A stretch of 64,000 nucleotides of DNA, taken from contig CM074706.1 of assembly GCA_037367355.1 (NCBI GenBank), positions 434,001-498,000 of the forward strand, given 5' to 3'. The DNA comes from Neoscytalidium dimidiatum (Eukaryota > Ascomycota > Dothideomycetes > Botryosphaeriales > Botryosphaeriaceae). The translations under genes and the position numbers were made by a program. Below the pieces are notes generated by a model. It made no database searches and had not been told where the DNA came from. It saw nothing but the letters and a program-made list of their open reading frames with translations. Of this stretch, positions 11,916-22,186 are shown in pieces. The stretch's first letter is position 1, and every line of letters begins with the position of its first letter.

Positions 11916-13979
11916 CTAACCCGCAAACGCCTTCCCCCCATCCGCGACCCCGACAGCCTTCTCCTCGTCGCCATCGCCCCTCGCGCTGGCGCTGGCGCTC
12001 CCGCTCCCGCTCCCACGCACCTCGACCGCCTCCTCGACCCCGTCCAGCATCTCCGCGTGCATGGCCAACACGAACGGGCTGCTCCCGCGCTGGCGCTCCT
12101 GCGGGAAGGCCCGGTACGCGGCGGCGTAGACGACGGCGGCGGCGAAGAAGCCGTAGAAGTAGGAGATCTGGTAGAGGTGGTCCCAGCCGGTGCCGGCGCC
12201 GGCGCCGCGGATGGCGCGCGCGAAGCCGGGCAGCAGCGGGGCCATGCCGACGACCCAGGCGGCGAAGGCGCGCGGGTTGAAGCCCGCGACGTACCAGTAG
12301 GCGGAGCGGGGCCCGCCCAGGTAGAGGTCGCCGACGTGGTAGCGGCGCGCGCGCACGAGGAAGTAGTCGGACACGACGATGCCGGTCATGGGCGAGAGGA
12401 AGACGGACCAGCCGGAGAGGACGGTGATGAAGGTGCCGGGGTTGCTATGGGGGAGTGTTAGTCCTCCTCTTTCTCTTTCTTTTCAAATTTTTTTTTTATT
12501 TCTCCTTTCGAGGTGGGGGGAATAAATGGGGGTGGGGGGGTGTGTATGTGTGTGTAGGAGGGACGGGCTTACGTTACGTAGTTCCAGGGGCAGATGGCGA
12601 TGGCGATGACGGTCAGGATGTAGCAGCCGCGGCGGATGTTGATCCACCTGTACGTTTGCTGTTAGAATCAAATATCCGCTGGTCAGTGGGACTGGTGGGA
12701 GATCACTCACTTCGGACACAACGCAGCCATGTCCATCCCCGTGCTGATCCCGTTCAACATCTGGCACAGCGCGAGCTGACTCACCAGGAATCCCAAGCCC
12801 GCGAAGAACGTCCCTGCCCGTGCCGACGACGACAGCGAGTGGTCCTGGATCGCGAGCAGCAGCTCGAACGGATTCCAGATGTACTCTCCATAGATGGTGG
12901 CGGCGGCGCTGGTTATCAGGATGCCGCAGACGGCCGTCACGATGATGAACACCGGTGCGGCGACCAGCTGGCCGAAGAGCGCAGCGTTGGGCGTCTTCGC
13001 GTAGCGCGTCCAGTCCGACTGGCCCAGGCAGCCCGATGCTTGCGATCCTACGATCGATTGCAGGCCGTACACCGCGCCCCAGCTCAGCGCAGACCCTTTC
13101 GCGCTCGCAGGCGTGTGGATCAGCTCTCCGGGCCCGTTGGCGGCGTTAATAGCCCACCCGAGCATTCCAAACATGGTAGCGGTGATCATGACAAAGGTGA
13201 TGCGGAAGGGGAGTTGGAGCTTTTCTGGGGGGATCATGGGGAGAGGAAGGAAGATGACGATGAAGACGAAGAAAGAGATCAGGCTGGCTGTGTCGACGTT
13301 GGCAGAGGTTGGAAGCGTGTTCTTGAGGTTGACAAATTTGGGGCCTATGATTGCGCGGAGTATGATTTTGACGGCTGTCAGGCAAGTTTAGTAGAGAGAT
13401 GTGGACGGGAAAGTGATGTTTTGCAAACCTTGGCCACCCCAGTATGCCTGTAGACTGGTTAGAAAATGGCCTGGTTCATAAAGTGATGGGGATCTAACCT
13501 GTATACCCATCCAGACACATGCAGTCACGATCCGATTCAACACCGGCCAGAAACCACCTCTCATACCCCAAGAGGCACGAGAAAGGACGGTGAAGCCAAG
13601 GTAAAGATGGCTACCTGGCCAGCCAGCAAAGACGGCAATCAACGCTGATATCAGAGCGACACCAACGACAACTCCCATTGACTGAGGTACGCTCAAGCCA
13701 AGAGAAAGCAGAGATGATCCTGCCGTCCAGGCAGTAGTGTTGATTCTGCAAAGTATCGGATTAGTATATATATGCGTTTTAACGGGGCTCAAAGACGAAC
13801 CCGCAAATGACCCAATATCCAGCGTAGCCCTGCCATGTCCATGTTCTCCTGTCAGGTGGAATGGGGATGAGGTCTCGGTTACACCAGAAGGTGTTCTTGT
13901 AGTTCGCATTCTCATCGACTGGGCACTCCAACCTCTTCGCCCAATAGGCGACCCGGCTCTTAGTCCTTTCCGAAACCAT
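11916..13979 (-). CDS. NCS1-family nucleobase/allantoin permease (Fur-like)
   Basis: Proton-coupled plasma-membrane importer of the NCS1 family, whose fungal Fur branch takes up uracil, allantoin, uridine or related compounds. Six exons: 13979-13801, 13745-13499, 13447-13429, 13374-12711, 12647-12573 and 12444-11916, giving 570 residues. The third exon is only 19 bp and encodes AYWGGQ; together with the next exon it forms the family signature YWGGQAVKIILRAI, which confirms the join. Other landmarks: NKDLIPIPP-like NRDLIPIPPDRRTW near residue 35, GPGELIHTP, SDWTRYA, and GIVVSDYFLVR. About 12 hydrophobic segments are present. The first donor is a less common GTTCGT. The C-terminal tail is acidic and Gly/Ser-rich. 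It is divergent from a thymine-7-hydroxylase-like dioxygenase, which suggests a pyrimidine substrate. Confidence 0.9.
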
Positions 13980-14560
13980 TGCCCTTCCTGAAGTCACTTT
14001 GCGGAATATTGGGATGAGGAAAGCAAAGGGCGGGTTCTGGGGACATCGGAAGGCATATACTTCCGCGCTCACGGCAATCGCCCGTGAACGTTCGAGTAAG
14101 GTCGCCAGCCATGCTGATAAGCGGGCAACACCAGGTTGCACGGCAGGGTAGGTACAGAGGCGAGCCAGCCGTGATAAGCGCTTGTCTTGCAGATCACCTT
14201 CTGCCGCCCCGCGGCGCGAGTCGCGTCTGTTTCTGGGGCAAAAAAGGCGGCCGCCCCGCCTCTCCAACCAAGAGTGGGGTGCAAGCGGCGATGGTGTGAG
14301 CGACCATCCGGGCTTGCGCCGCGGCCTACCAGCCAAACTGCCGAATGTAACCTCGAGCCTCTTTAATAGCTATCAGCCACCAGTCTCCGGCAAGCACAGG
14401 GCGTGAAATCGTTAGTGGCATCTACTTCAAAAGAGTTGACTATCTGGGCAAGTTCTCACGGTGAGACCGTTGTGACCTACGTCGAATTGCAGCGTCAGCG
14501 GCTGACCACCTCCAAGACCTGTATTTCCGTGTAACGGTTACCTACACGGACTCAAGCGAT
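13980..14560. promoter_or_regulatory. Shared divergent promoter with GATA-factor motifs
   Basis: This 581-bp interval separates the start codons of the NCS1 permease (-) and the 2OG dioxygenase (+). Three sites match the HGATAR consensus of fungal GATA factors such as AreA: TGATAAG at 14115-14121, TGATAAG at 14172-14178, and TGATAG on the minus strand at 14370-14375. The first two are 57 bp apart in the same orientation. Clustered GATA sites are typical of nitrogen-metabolite-controlled promoters. Motif presence is seen; regulation is inferred. Confidence 0.5.
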
Positions 14561-15788
14561 ATGGCCGCCGCCCAGGGCTCCATTCCAATTGTGGATTTTG
14601 CTGCCTGGTCGAAGGGCTCCGCTGAGGAGAAGCAGAGGATTGCGAAGGAGCTGACAGACGCTGCTCGCGGGGTGGGATTCGTCTACATCATCAATCATGG
14701 TGTCCCGGATGATGTTTTGGAACAGGCGTTCGGCTGGGCCAAGAGACTGTTCGACCTCCCGCATGAGAAAAAGATGTTAGCTCCGCACCCGCCTGGTAAT
14801 GCTCCATCCAGATGAGGAGATCGGCTGCCTGTTGGCTAACATGTATAGGTCCAAACGTCCACAGAGGATACTCTTGGCCTGGCCTGGAGAAGGTGTCTCA
14901 GTATATCCACAAGGAGGGAGAAGATTCCGATGCTGAAGATCAGGAGCTTCGGAAGGTAGAGGATTGCAAGGTTCGACGGCATAGCAGCCTTCCTCAAGAA
15001 CATGGCTTCCATGCTGATCACGGTACAGGAAAGCTATGAGATTGGCAGTGATAACTGCGAAAACATGCCCAACGTCTGGCTGCCAGATGAGGTGCTTCCT
15101 GGCTTCAGAAGCTTCATGACGGACTTCTACTGGAAGTGCTTTGGAACGGCGCAGGATCTGCTCCGGGCCCTGGCGATTGGCATCGGTCTTGGTGAAGAAG
15201 ACTTCCTGCTGAAGTTTCACAATGGTCACAACAATCAGCTCCGGTTGCTCCATTATCCCCCAGTAGAAAAGGAGAAGCTCGAGAGAAACTCCGTGGCGAG
15301 GATGCCAGCTCACACGGATTGGGGCTCTATCACCATGCTGTTCCAGGATGAGTGCGGTGGGCTACAGGTCGAGGACCCTCACAGCCCCGGCAAATTTGTA
15401 GAGGCTGTCCCGATCAAGAATGCCATCATCATGAACATTGGTGATCTGTTGATGAGGTGGAGCAATGGTAAGTCGCGCAATTTTCGATCGATCACGGTGA
15501 ATGAGCGGATGTTGACCAAGTGCAGACGCCCTTAAATCGACGATGCACAGGGTGACGTTGCCGCCTCTTCAGCCTGAGCTTGTGGATGGAAAGGCAATGA
15601 CTCGTGCTCGATACTCGATTCCATACTTCGTCAGTCCCGATCCGAGCGCGGTCATCGAATGCCTCCCGGCGTGTGCGAATGAGCAGAACCCTGTCAAGTA
15701 TGAGCCAGTGGTGCAGGAAGATTACAGGCGAATGAGGGCGAAGCTGCAGTATCCGGAGAAGCCAGCAAACCCCATTGCTGTGGCCTGA
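14561..15788 (+). CDS. 2-oxoglutarate/Fe(II) dioxygenase, thymine-7-hydroxylase-like
   Basis: Cytosolic 2OG-Fe(II) oxygenase of the isopenicillin-N-synthase fold, 352 residues. Exons are 14561-14795, 14849-14970, 15029-15467 and 15526-15788, with introns of 53-58 bp. The DIOX_N domain covers residues ~8-125 (IPIVDFAAW, GFVYIINHGVP, HRGYSWPGLEKV, ESYEIG). The catalytic domain follows, with iron ligands His214 and Asp216 (AHTDWGSITMLFQD) and His273 (STMHRV), and the 2OG-binding Arg294 with Ser296 (RARYSIPYF). All catalytic residues are present. The RGYSxPGxEKV and ESYEIG blocks recall fungal thymine 7-hydroxylase, which oxidises thymine in pyrimidine salvage, but many fungal paralogues of this group have no known substrate. 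The divergent NCS1 permease supports a pyrimidine role. Confidence 0.85.
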
Positions 15789-16668
15789 TTGTGAGGTTGT
15801 CTTATATGTAGGGATAAATGTAGCTGAGTGTTTTTCTGCTGTCGTCCACTGTTTGACGATGAAACAGAGCCGTGGCTGAAGAGACCAGACTGCGTCGAGG
15901 TAGGACGCGCCTGTGACGCGTGTAGCAGCCGTGGCACAGAGGGGAACGATTTTAGTGATACCTCGCACAGCAGGTGACAGAGCAACAGCCCTTCAACCCG
16001 CAACAGCCCATGCACCCTCATCTAAGAGTTAAGTCACTGCGAAGCGAAGGCTGATTGCTTGTACAACCCACTATGCTCGGCGCGCTGGATCTGGCCAATC
16101 CGGGGGGTATCTTAAATTTCGCTGTTCACTGTGGTGGGGAGCGAGGGCTCGGGCCGACAATGACCCCTCGCCCCTGCCTGTCCATTATCTCCCCGCGCGT
16201 CTACCTTCCTCACTTCCTCACCTTCCCCTCACTACCAGACTTGTCCAGCTTCACCATGGCTCCGACAGCAAAGAAGCTCGTCAAGCTCCCATATCAAGCT
16301 GCGGAATCATGACCAAATCCAGCACGGTGGCTTCGGCCGGCCGGCCGGCTTATCAGCGCGAAGAACGTCCACTTCTTCTGTACAGCTGCATCACCGGCTG
16401 AGCTGCAGTCTTGGCTTTCCCACCCTTACGCTGGCGGGGTATCAATGTCCCTCGGGCCACGCTGTTGCTTCCCGGTCCTATCTCTTATCGCTGTCATATC
16501 CGATTCGCCCATCCCCTATATGTTGTCTCTCCGCTTCCTTGCCTTTGAGCCTAAGAACGCCATGGCGCTCGACGATTGCGTTGCCGTAAACTTTCTCGAT
16601 CCTTGAAACTACTCGGAACTTAGCGGCCTAGCTCATATTCAAGTCACTGACAAAGAGCATTCGCCGTT
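15789..16668. other. Intergenic region, promoter of the MFS gene
   Basis: About 0.9 kb between the dioxygenase stop and the MFS start. A short frame at 16055-16312 ends soon after the only ATG with good context and has no domain signal. No RNA gene or repeat is seen. Confidence 0.5.
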
Positions 16669-18658
16669 ATGGCCGCTGATCAGAGACCTTCCATTGAAGA
16701 GCAAGGGGTCACGAATCGTGATGGCATCTCCAGGGACAAGAAGCCTGCCGTGGCCGAGGAACCGGATTATGATTTCGAAGAGTCGAAAGGTGCCATGAGG
16801 CACATGAACAGAGTTGGCGATGTCATTGACACTTCTGCTGTCCAGCCCGGCACTGACCTGGTCTACGAGAAGAAGGTCGCGTTACTCAATGAAGCGATTC
16901 TAGATATCGGCATGGGTTATTATCAGTGGTGGACTTTCATCCTAACGGGGTTCGGGTGGTACACCGATCAGGTACACACGCTGAGCTTTGACGTATCTGC
17001 TTGTTGCTGACATTTCTTGTTGCCAGTTCTGGATGCAAGCTGTGACAATCATTAGCCCGTTCGTTCAGCGAGAATTCTCCGTTGAGCGGATTGCCTGTAA
17101 GCACCCCTTACTGGGGCGATTCGATATGCGACACTGACAGACCGCAAAGTCCTCACGGTGGCAAAGTACACGGGGATGGTGATTGGCGCTACCGTCATGC
17201 CCATAACTGCAGATTTCATAGGCAGGAAGCCTTCTTTTAACATCACGCTTGGAATGTCCAGTCTTTTCGGATTCATTGCAGCAGGCATGCCGAACTTTCT
17301 AGGCGTTGCAACAATGTCTGCCTTCATTGGACTCACTGTAAGATTTGTCCATCCGTACTTGTCAAGATAACCCAAGAACTGTACCGACGGACTACAAACA
17401 GACTGGTGGAAACCAAGCCATCGATAGCTGCATCTTTCTCGAATTCATTCCGGCTTCTCACCAATACCTCCTCACCATGCAAACCACTTTCTTCGCCTTG
17501 GCCCAAGCCATTTCAGTCCTCATCGCGTGGCCATTCGTAGTTAACTACTCCTGCCCCTCCGACACTCCAGACGGCCAATGCGGCTACTTGGATAATCTCG
17601 GCTGGCGCTATGCCTACTGGACCTTCGGCGCCATCAACTTTGTCATGTTTGCCCTGCGGTTCTGCTTCCGCACCTACGAGACGCCCAAATGGCTTCTCGG
17701 TCAAGGCCGCGACGCCGACGCCGTCCGCGTCATCCAGAAGGTCGCCGCTCGCAACGGCACCGAGACCTGGCTCACACTCAACCACCTCCGGCGCATCGAC
17801 GCTGAACTGGCCGCCGCAAGCGATCCCAATGCCACCAACACGACCACCAAGCCAACCACGGCAGCAACCCACCGCTTGAAGGCCTCCATTCGCCACCGCC
17901 TCTCCGCCTTCCAACCCCGCAAGCTCGCCGCCCTTTTCTCAACCCCCAAAATGGCCGCCAGCACGTCCCTTATCGTGCTCCTCTGGCTGCTCATCGGCCT
18001 CGCTTTCCCGCTCTACTTCTGCTTCATCCCGCTCTACCTCGAGGCGAAGGGGCTTTCCACCTCCGGCGGCTCCAGCATCAACGCCACCTTCCGCACCTAC
18101 TGCATCCAAGCGGCCTGCGGCGTGCCGGGTGCCGTCGTATCGGGTCTGCTCGTCGATGTCCGAAAGATCGGGCGGAAGGGGACGGGGAGCTTAGCGTCCG
18201 TGTTGTCGGGCGTTTTCCTGTTCTTGTATACGCGTGCGAGTACACCCGCGGCTGTGACGGGGTTCAGTTGCGCGATTGCTTTCTTTCAGAACATGGCGCT
18301 GTCGCTACTGTGTGAGTAACTCCTAAGATTCCTCTTCCACCACTGCTCCCCTCCTCGTTCAGCCCTCTCCTTTTCCCTACCGTCCTTTCTTTTACAGTCC
18401 TTATAACTGGGGAGGCGCTGATGGAAATGCGTGCACACAGATTCGTATAGCCCAGAACTCTTCCCCGCCCCGATTCGCGGAACGGGGAATGGGTTGACGG
18501 CCATGTTTAACAGGTTGGGTGGGTTGATGGCGCCTATTATTGCCGCGTATGTGGGAGTGACGAATACACCGATTTGGGTCAGCGCGGCGCTGTTTATTGG
18601 GATTGGGTTCATCTTTGCGTTGCTGCCGTACGAGACGAGGGGAAAGGCTGCATCATAG
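16669..18658 (+). CDS. MFS transporter (NIAP/SV2-like)
   Basis: Twelve-helix major facilitator transporter, about 562 residues. Exons: 16669-16971, 17027-17096, 17150-17337 (acceptor at 17141 is an in-frame alternative), 17402-18311 and 18441-18658. It has an acidic cytosolic N-terminus, then WWTFILTGFGWYTDQFW in helix 1 and the loop 2-3 signature ADFIGRKPSF. TGGNQAIDSCIFLEFIPASH matches the GGNLPVDxxLFLEFxPA block of the fungal organic-anion/NIAP-like branch. A long cytosolic central loop with many Asn/Thr repeats (NATNTTTKPTTAATHR) lies near the middle. The C-terminal half ends with YSPELFPAPIRGTGNGL, again family-typical. The substrate is unknown. The alternative acceptors (CAG at 17140, AAG at 17149) change only three residues. 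Confidence 0.85.
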
Positions 18659-19134
18659 ACGGGCTGATTTGGGATATCAGTGAGCTGTAAGAAGAGTTGC
18701 GGAGTGTGCAACGGACCATGATATGACATTTGGATTTACCCTCTCCACGTTGGGTGATTGGCTGATCCATCTCTGGTTACTGAGCCTCGAAAGGTAGGAA
18801 TAACCGATACCACTGCTCCATCGACCTCCATCTGAACCTCCATTGAGCGCTCTCCTCTATCCGATCTTGTACTGCACAACATATCGTCCCCATTCCCTTT
18901 GCAATGGACTTACGATGTCTTCCGAGACGCTACGCCCATTCAAGAAACTCACTCCGCGATCATTCAAGACATTGATCAAAATGCGATCATTCGACCAGCA
19001 TGCGACCTACCCACCCTGCAGACCCCCGAGCCTCCTCGTACGCGGACTCATTCCCGAGGCCGCCGCACTCATTCAACAGATCCCGCACCTACTAAATTCG
19101 CCTGTAGGAGCGCAAGTCATAATCCTGTTGTTCG
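18659..19134. other. Convergent intergenic region
   Basis: Space between the MFS gene 3' end (+) and the HET gene 3' end (-). No supported coding frame. Confidence 0.5.
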
Positions 19135-21132
19135 CTAGACGACAGTGACTTGCATCTGTTGCTCGTGATAACCTTCGAAAATCCGGTTCGATGAACAATA
19201 TCCATCATAACGTCCAATACGTTCATATTTCGAGCATCCTGGCCGTTTTGCCAGGATAAGGCCCATGTGAGAGTGCTTTTTGGCACCTATGGGTAAGAGG
19301 AAAACATCACTGTGTATATGTGGATGATCCGGCTCATCCAGGGCTACATGGTAGGACTGCGACGTCATCGAGTCGAACAGGGAGAGGAGATGGTCGCTTC
19401 CATCGTAGCGGACTCGAGGTGATGCTAGCCGATGCGCAGGGCGGAACAGCCGGCACGGGAGCAGCAGGCCACGGAGAGTTATCTGGGCGTAGCGCAGCTG
19501 GCCATACCTGTTGTCTTCGTCGACCAAGTCCAACCAGATGTCTTGTACGCGCACGAGCGTCCTGAGGGACAGATCCCTGGTTCCCCAATCCGGTAATCTG
19601 ATGCTGCCGTCCACGCTGGCCCAGCTCCAAGAAGGAGCGCGATAATGTTGACCTTTGGGCCTTTTACATCGGGGACTGTACCAGCACAAGTCGAGCGGTA
19701 GCTGTTGTCGAAAGAATCCGGCGACATAGTCGTGCTTGTAGAAGACGCCGAAACGCATCGCAACGCCTGCAAATGCGACCAACTTGTCTTTTTCGGGAAA
19801 GCTCAATGAGCGATCGTTGTAATCCCTAACAATCCTAGACAAAGTATGTTCCAATTTCGACCCGCCAATGTATGATCTCGGTCTCGGGATGGTGAAAGGG
19901 AAAGATTCTCTCCACTGACTGGAGAATACGGGATGGCCTTCAGACAGCGATTCGGTAAGTATCTCGGCTTCTTGACATTCCCAGACGAGCTGATCGGAAC
20001 AGAAATGCAATATCCTGGGCGATAGAAGCCTTTCTTGAAAAGACCAGGCGCGCTGTTGTAGTGGAAGCAGCGGGATATTCGATACAGGGTCGTTACGAGC
20101 GTCAAAAATGGCCCAAAAATCTTTGTCCCCCGCGCCCCGATTCCACCGTACATACCCGGGCTGCATCCGATAAGTATCGCGCGCAGCGAAGGCGCCTTGG
20201 TGAGGGTTCTCGGCTCTATCGATCGATATGGTGACGACGGAGTTGAGATATACCAGCTGCATATCCCTCACGTGTTCCTGCCAGTCTTCTTCACTTCCGG
20301 CTCCGGACTGCAGTATGCAGAGGCTGTCGATCCACAAGTAGTGGATTCCTAGCCTTACAGCGGTCAATGCTGCATCTCTGAAAGATCGGGGAAGGTCCTC
20401 CAAACGGATCGTTTCCTTCAGAGCTTTTTCGTTGTCACTCGACAGCGTCAAGAAATCCGTTTTGCCGCCCCAGCAGTGGCTTACCGCGGCGTATCGCCCG
20501 TCCAGCCTTGTCTTTTCGCAAACAGTCTCGAGGAGGTACGGCTTTTCCGGATTGCTGAGATCGAGAAGCCGCTTGGGCAGCCATCTTGTCTTCCCGTCGG
20601 GAAACTGGCTGGGAAAATTCTCTGGGTCGAAGTTTCCATGGTCAGGCTGACAGGACTTGTGTGACTGTAGACACCTGTCAAGCCATCGCGACGCCACCTG
20701 AGCCACTTGAGGATGGGAAGTGTTTGCTGGGAAGCTCTGGAAGAAACGGTCCTGCCTGACGAGCCATGGTGCGACGTCCAGGTCTTCAGTAACCAGTTTC
20801 ATGAATTTCGTGTAATCATTTCCTGGGCGAATGTGCTTGGAGCGGTAGATATGGAACATGACGCTCCAAGAATGGCCGTGGCCCAGTGGGTTTCGTATAA
20901 AAAGATGAGCAATGTTTTCTTCGTCGTCAGATGCATTCCGGCCATATCCAAACTTGTAGTCAAGGGCCATGCCCGCCGAGTCAGTAGTGTCGGTATCCTC
21001 GATATTTTCTTTGATGGCGAGACAGATCTTGCAACCAACTTCGGCAGCCTGGAGCACAAGGTCGCGGCGGGGATGGTGCTGTCCTCCCCGGTCCGGTTTC
21101 TGGAAAATGGAGTAGCACATGGCACAAAGCAT
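19135..21132 (-). CDS. HET-domain protein (heterokaryon incompatibility family)
   Basis: Single-exon gene of 665 residues. The HET domain, a TIR-related fold linked to fungal programmed cell death on non-self recognition, spans about residues 214-360. Its three signature blocks are present: YAAVSHCWGG (214), YLWIDSLCILQ (265) and the segment with DWQEHVRDMQLVYLNSVVTI ending near GAFAARD. The N-terminus begins MLCAMCYSIF with CxxC and a second Cys pair (CKIC), a common lead-in in large fungal HET proteins. The C-terminal 300 residues include WSFQERLLSPRILHF and PSWSWASVDG, also standard. No NACHT or repeat domain is attached. Dozens of such genes occur per genome, and most have no tested role. 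The neighbouring gene upstream on the same strand is the protease-PNGase fusion. Confidence 0.92.
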   Translation of the reverse strand: MLCAMCYSIFQKPDRGGQHHPRRDLVLQAAEVGCKICLAIKENIEDTDTTDSAGMALDYKFGYGRNASDDEENIAHLFIRNPLGHGHSWSVMFHIYRSKHIRPGNDYTKFMKLVTEDLDVAPWLVRQDRFFQSFPANTSHPQVAQVASRWLDRCLQSHKSCQPDHGNFDPENFPSQFPDGKTRWLPKRLLDLSNPEKPYLLETVCEKTRLDGRYAAVSHCWGGKTDFLTLSSDNEKALKETIRLEDLPRSFRDAALTAVRLGIHYLWIDSLCILQSGAGSEEDWQEHVRDMQLVYLNSVVTISIDRAENPHQGAFAARDTYRMQPGYVRWNRGAGDKDFWAIFDARNDPVSNIPLLPLQQRAWSFQERLLSPRILHFCSDQLVWECQEAEILTESLSEGHPVFSSQWRESFPFTIPRPRSYIGGSKLEHTLSRIVRDYNDRSLSFPEKDKLVAFAGVAMRFGVFYKHDYVAGFFRQQLPLDLCWYSPRCKRPKGQHYRAPSWSWASVDGSIRLPDWGTRDLSLRTLVRVQDIWLDLVDEDNRYGQLRYAQITLRGLLLPCRLFRPAHRLASPRVRYDGSDHLLSLFDSMTSQSYHVALDEPDHPHIHSDVFLLPIGAKKHSHMGLILAKRPGCSKYERIGRYDGYCSSNRIFEGYHEQQMQVTVV

Positions 21133-22186
21133 CTTCGTTGCGCCAGGAGGAACAGAGTTCCAGTTTCGGGACGCCGGAAATAATATGTAGCTCGTTGTGT
21201 CAGTGATAAACCAACTTGAGAGGTGGCAGCTTCTGGATTGCAGAGGCGCATCCGGTTTTTCTCAAGGCGAGATCAGGAAGTTGACAGGGCAGTCGCTGGA
21301 CCTGGGTTGAAGCTTTGAGGCGTTCAGCAACGATGGACGTGTGTGACTTTCTGGCTCTGAGTAAGGCGCTTAGCATATATCTCGAGTAGTCTGCTAGTGC
21401 AAGGCTGAAGAAACGACGGCAGCCTGGCGCCTCCCGATGCACAGCCTCGCTGGGAAGGATTCTTGCAATCCCTCATCCTGTGTGATGCTGCCTATGGCCA
21501 GCCTCGAAAAGGCTGATCATGCTCGGTTTCTTAATGGTCCACCATTGCCGACTGTATCGCTACAAGGCATATCTGCCGTTTCTCATCCAACCGTATGTGC
21601 CAATCGACGCGCCGTTTGTTCTCTTTTCGTAGCGTGAAATAAGCCAATCTTTCTGAATAGCACTAAGTCGTCCGAGGTCAAATCAGCTCCCTTTTTTTTT
21701 TATTATTAAATGAAAGAAAAGAAAGACGATTTGAGTACAAAAAATCTGTGATCGCACGCCGAGTGAGCAAGAGAATTTAGATGGGCAGGTTTTCGTTCCA
21801 GCGCCGATTGCGGGGTCAGCCCGCCACTAATCCCAATCCAACAATCACCAGAGAGAAAGCCCAGTCCGGCTCAGAACATTCGTTTATGAGCAGATGGCTA
21901 CCACTGTACCAACGGGTTGCGGATACCTGAGTTTAAGTGTAGTGCTACGACATGCAGCCCCAGTGTTTTCACTCTTTTCGCACATTTTTGGGGCCGGTTG
22001 ATGCACGTCCATAACAGCATCAGGGAGCGCATCTCTTAAAGCAGGCTTAACGCCGAGTCGGGCTTCTAAAGCTTGACACTGTGAAAGTTCATTGCTTTAC
22101 TAAGGATGTATGTTTCGCTTTGAAGCTCAGATCGTTCATGGCATTTATGTGTAAGTGAAAGAGAAGAACATGAGTTCGTGCTTCGA
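21133..22186. other. Intergenic region, HET promoter
   Basis: About 1 kb upstream of the HET gene and downstream of the PNGase fusion. The stretch near 21690-21760 is AT-rich with a run of T. No coding frame is supported. Confidence 0.5.

Noticed and set aside
12455..13453. 332-codon plus-strand frame opposite the NCS1 permease
   Set aside because: It lies across permease exons and introns; its composition (Asp/Arg/Gly) is that of a GC-rich shadow, and the permease model explains the region.
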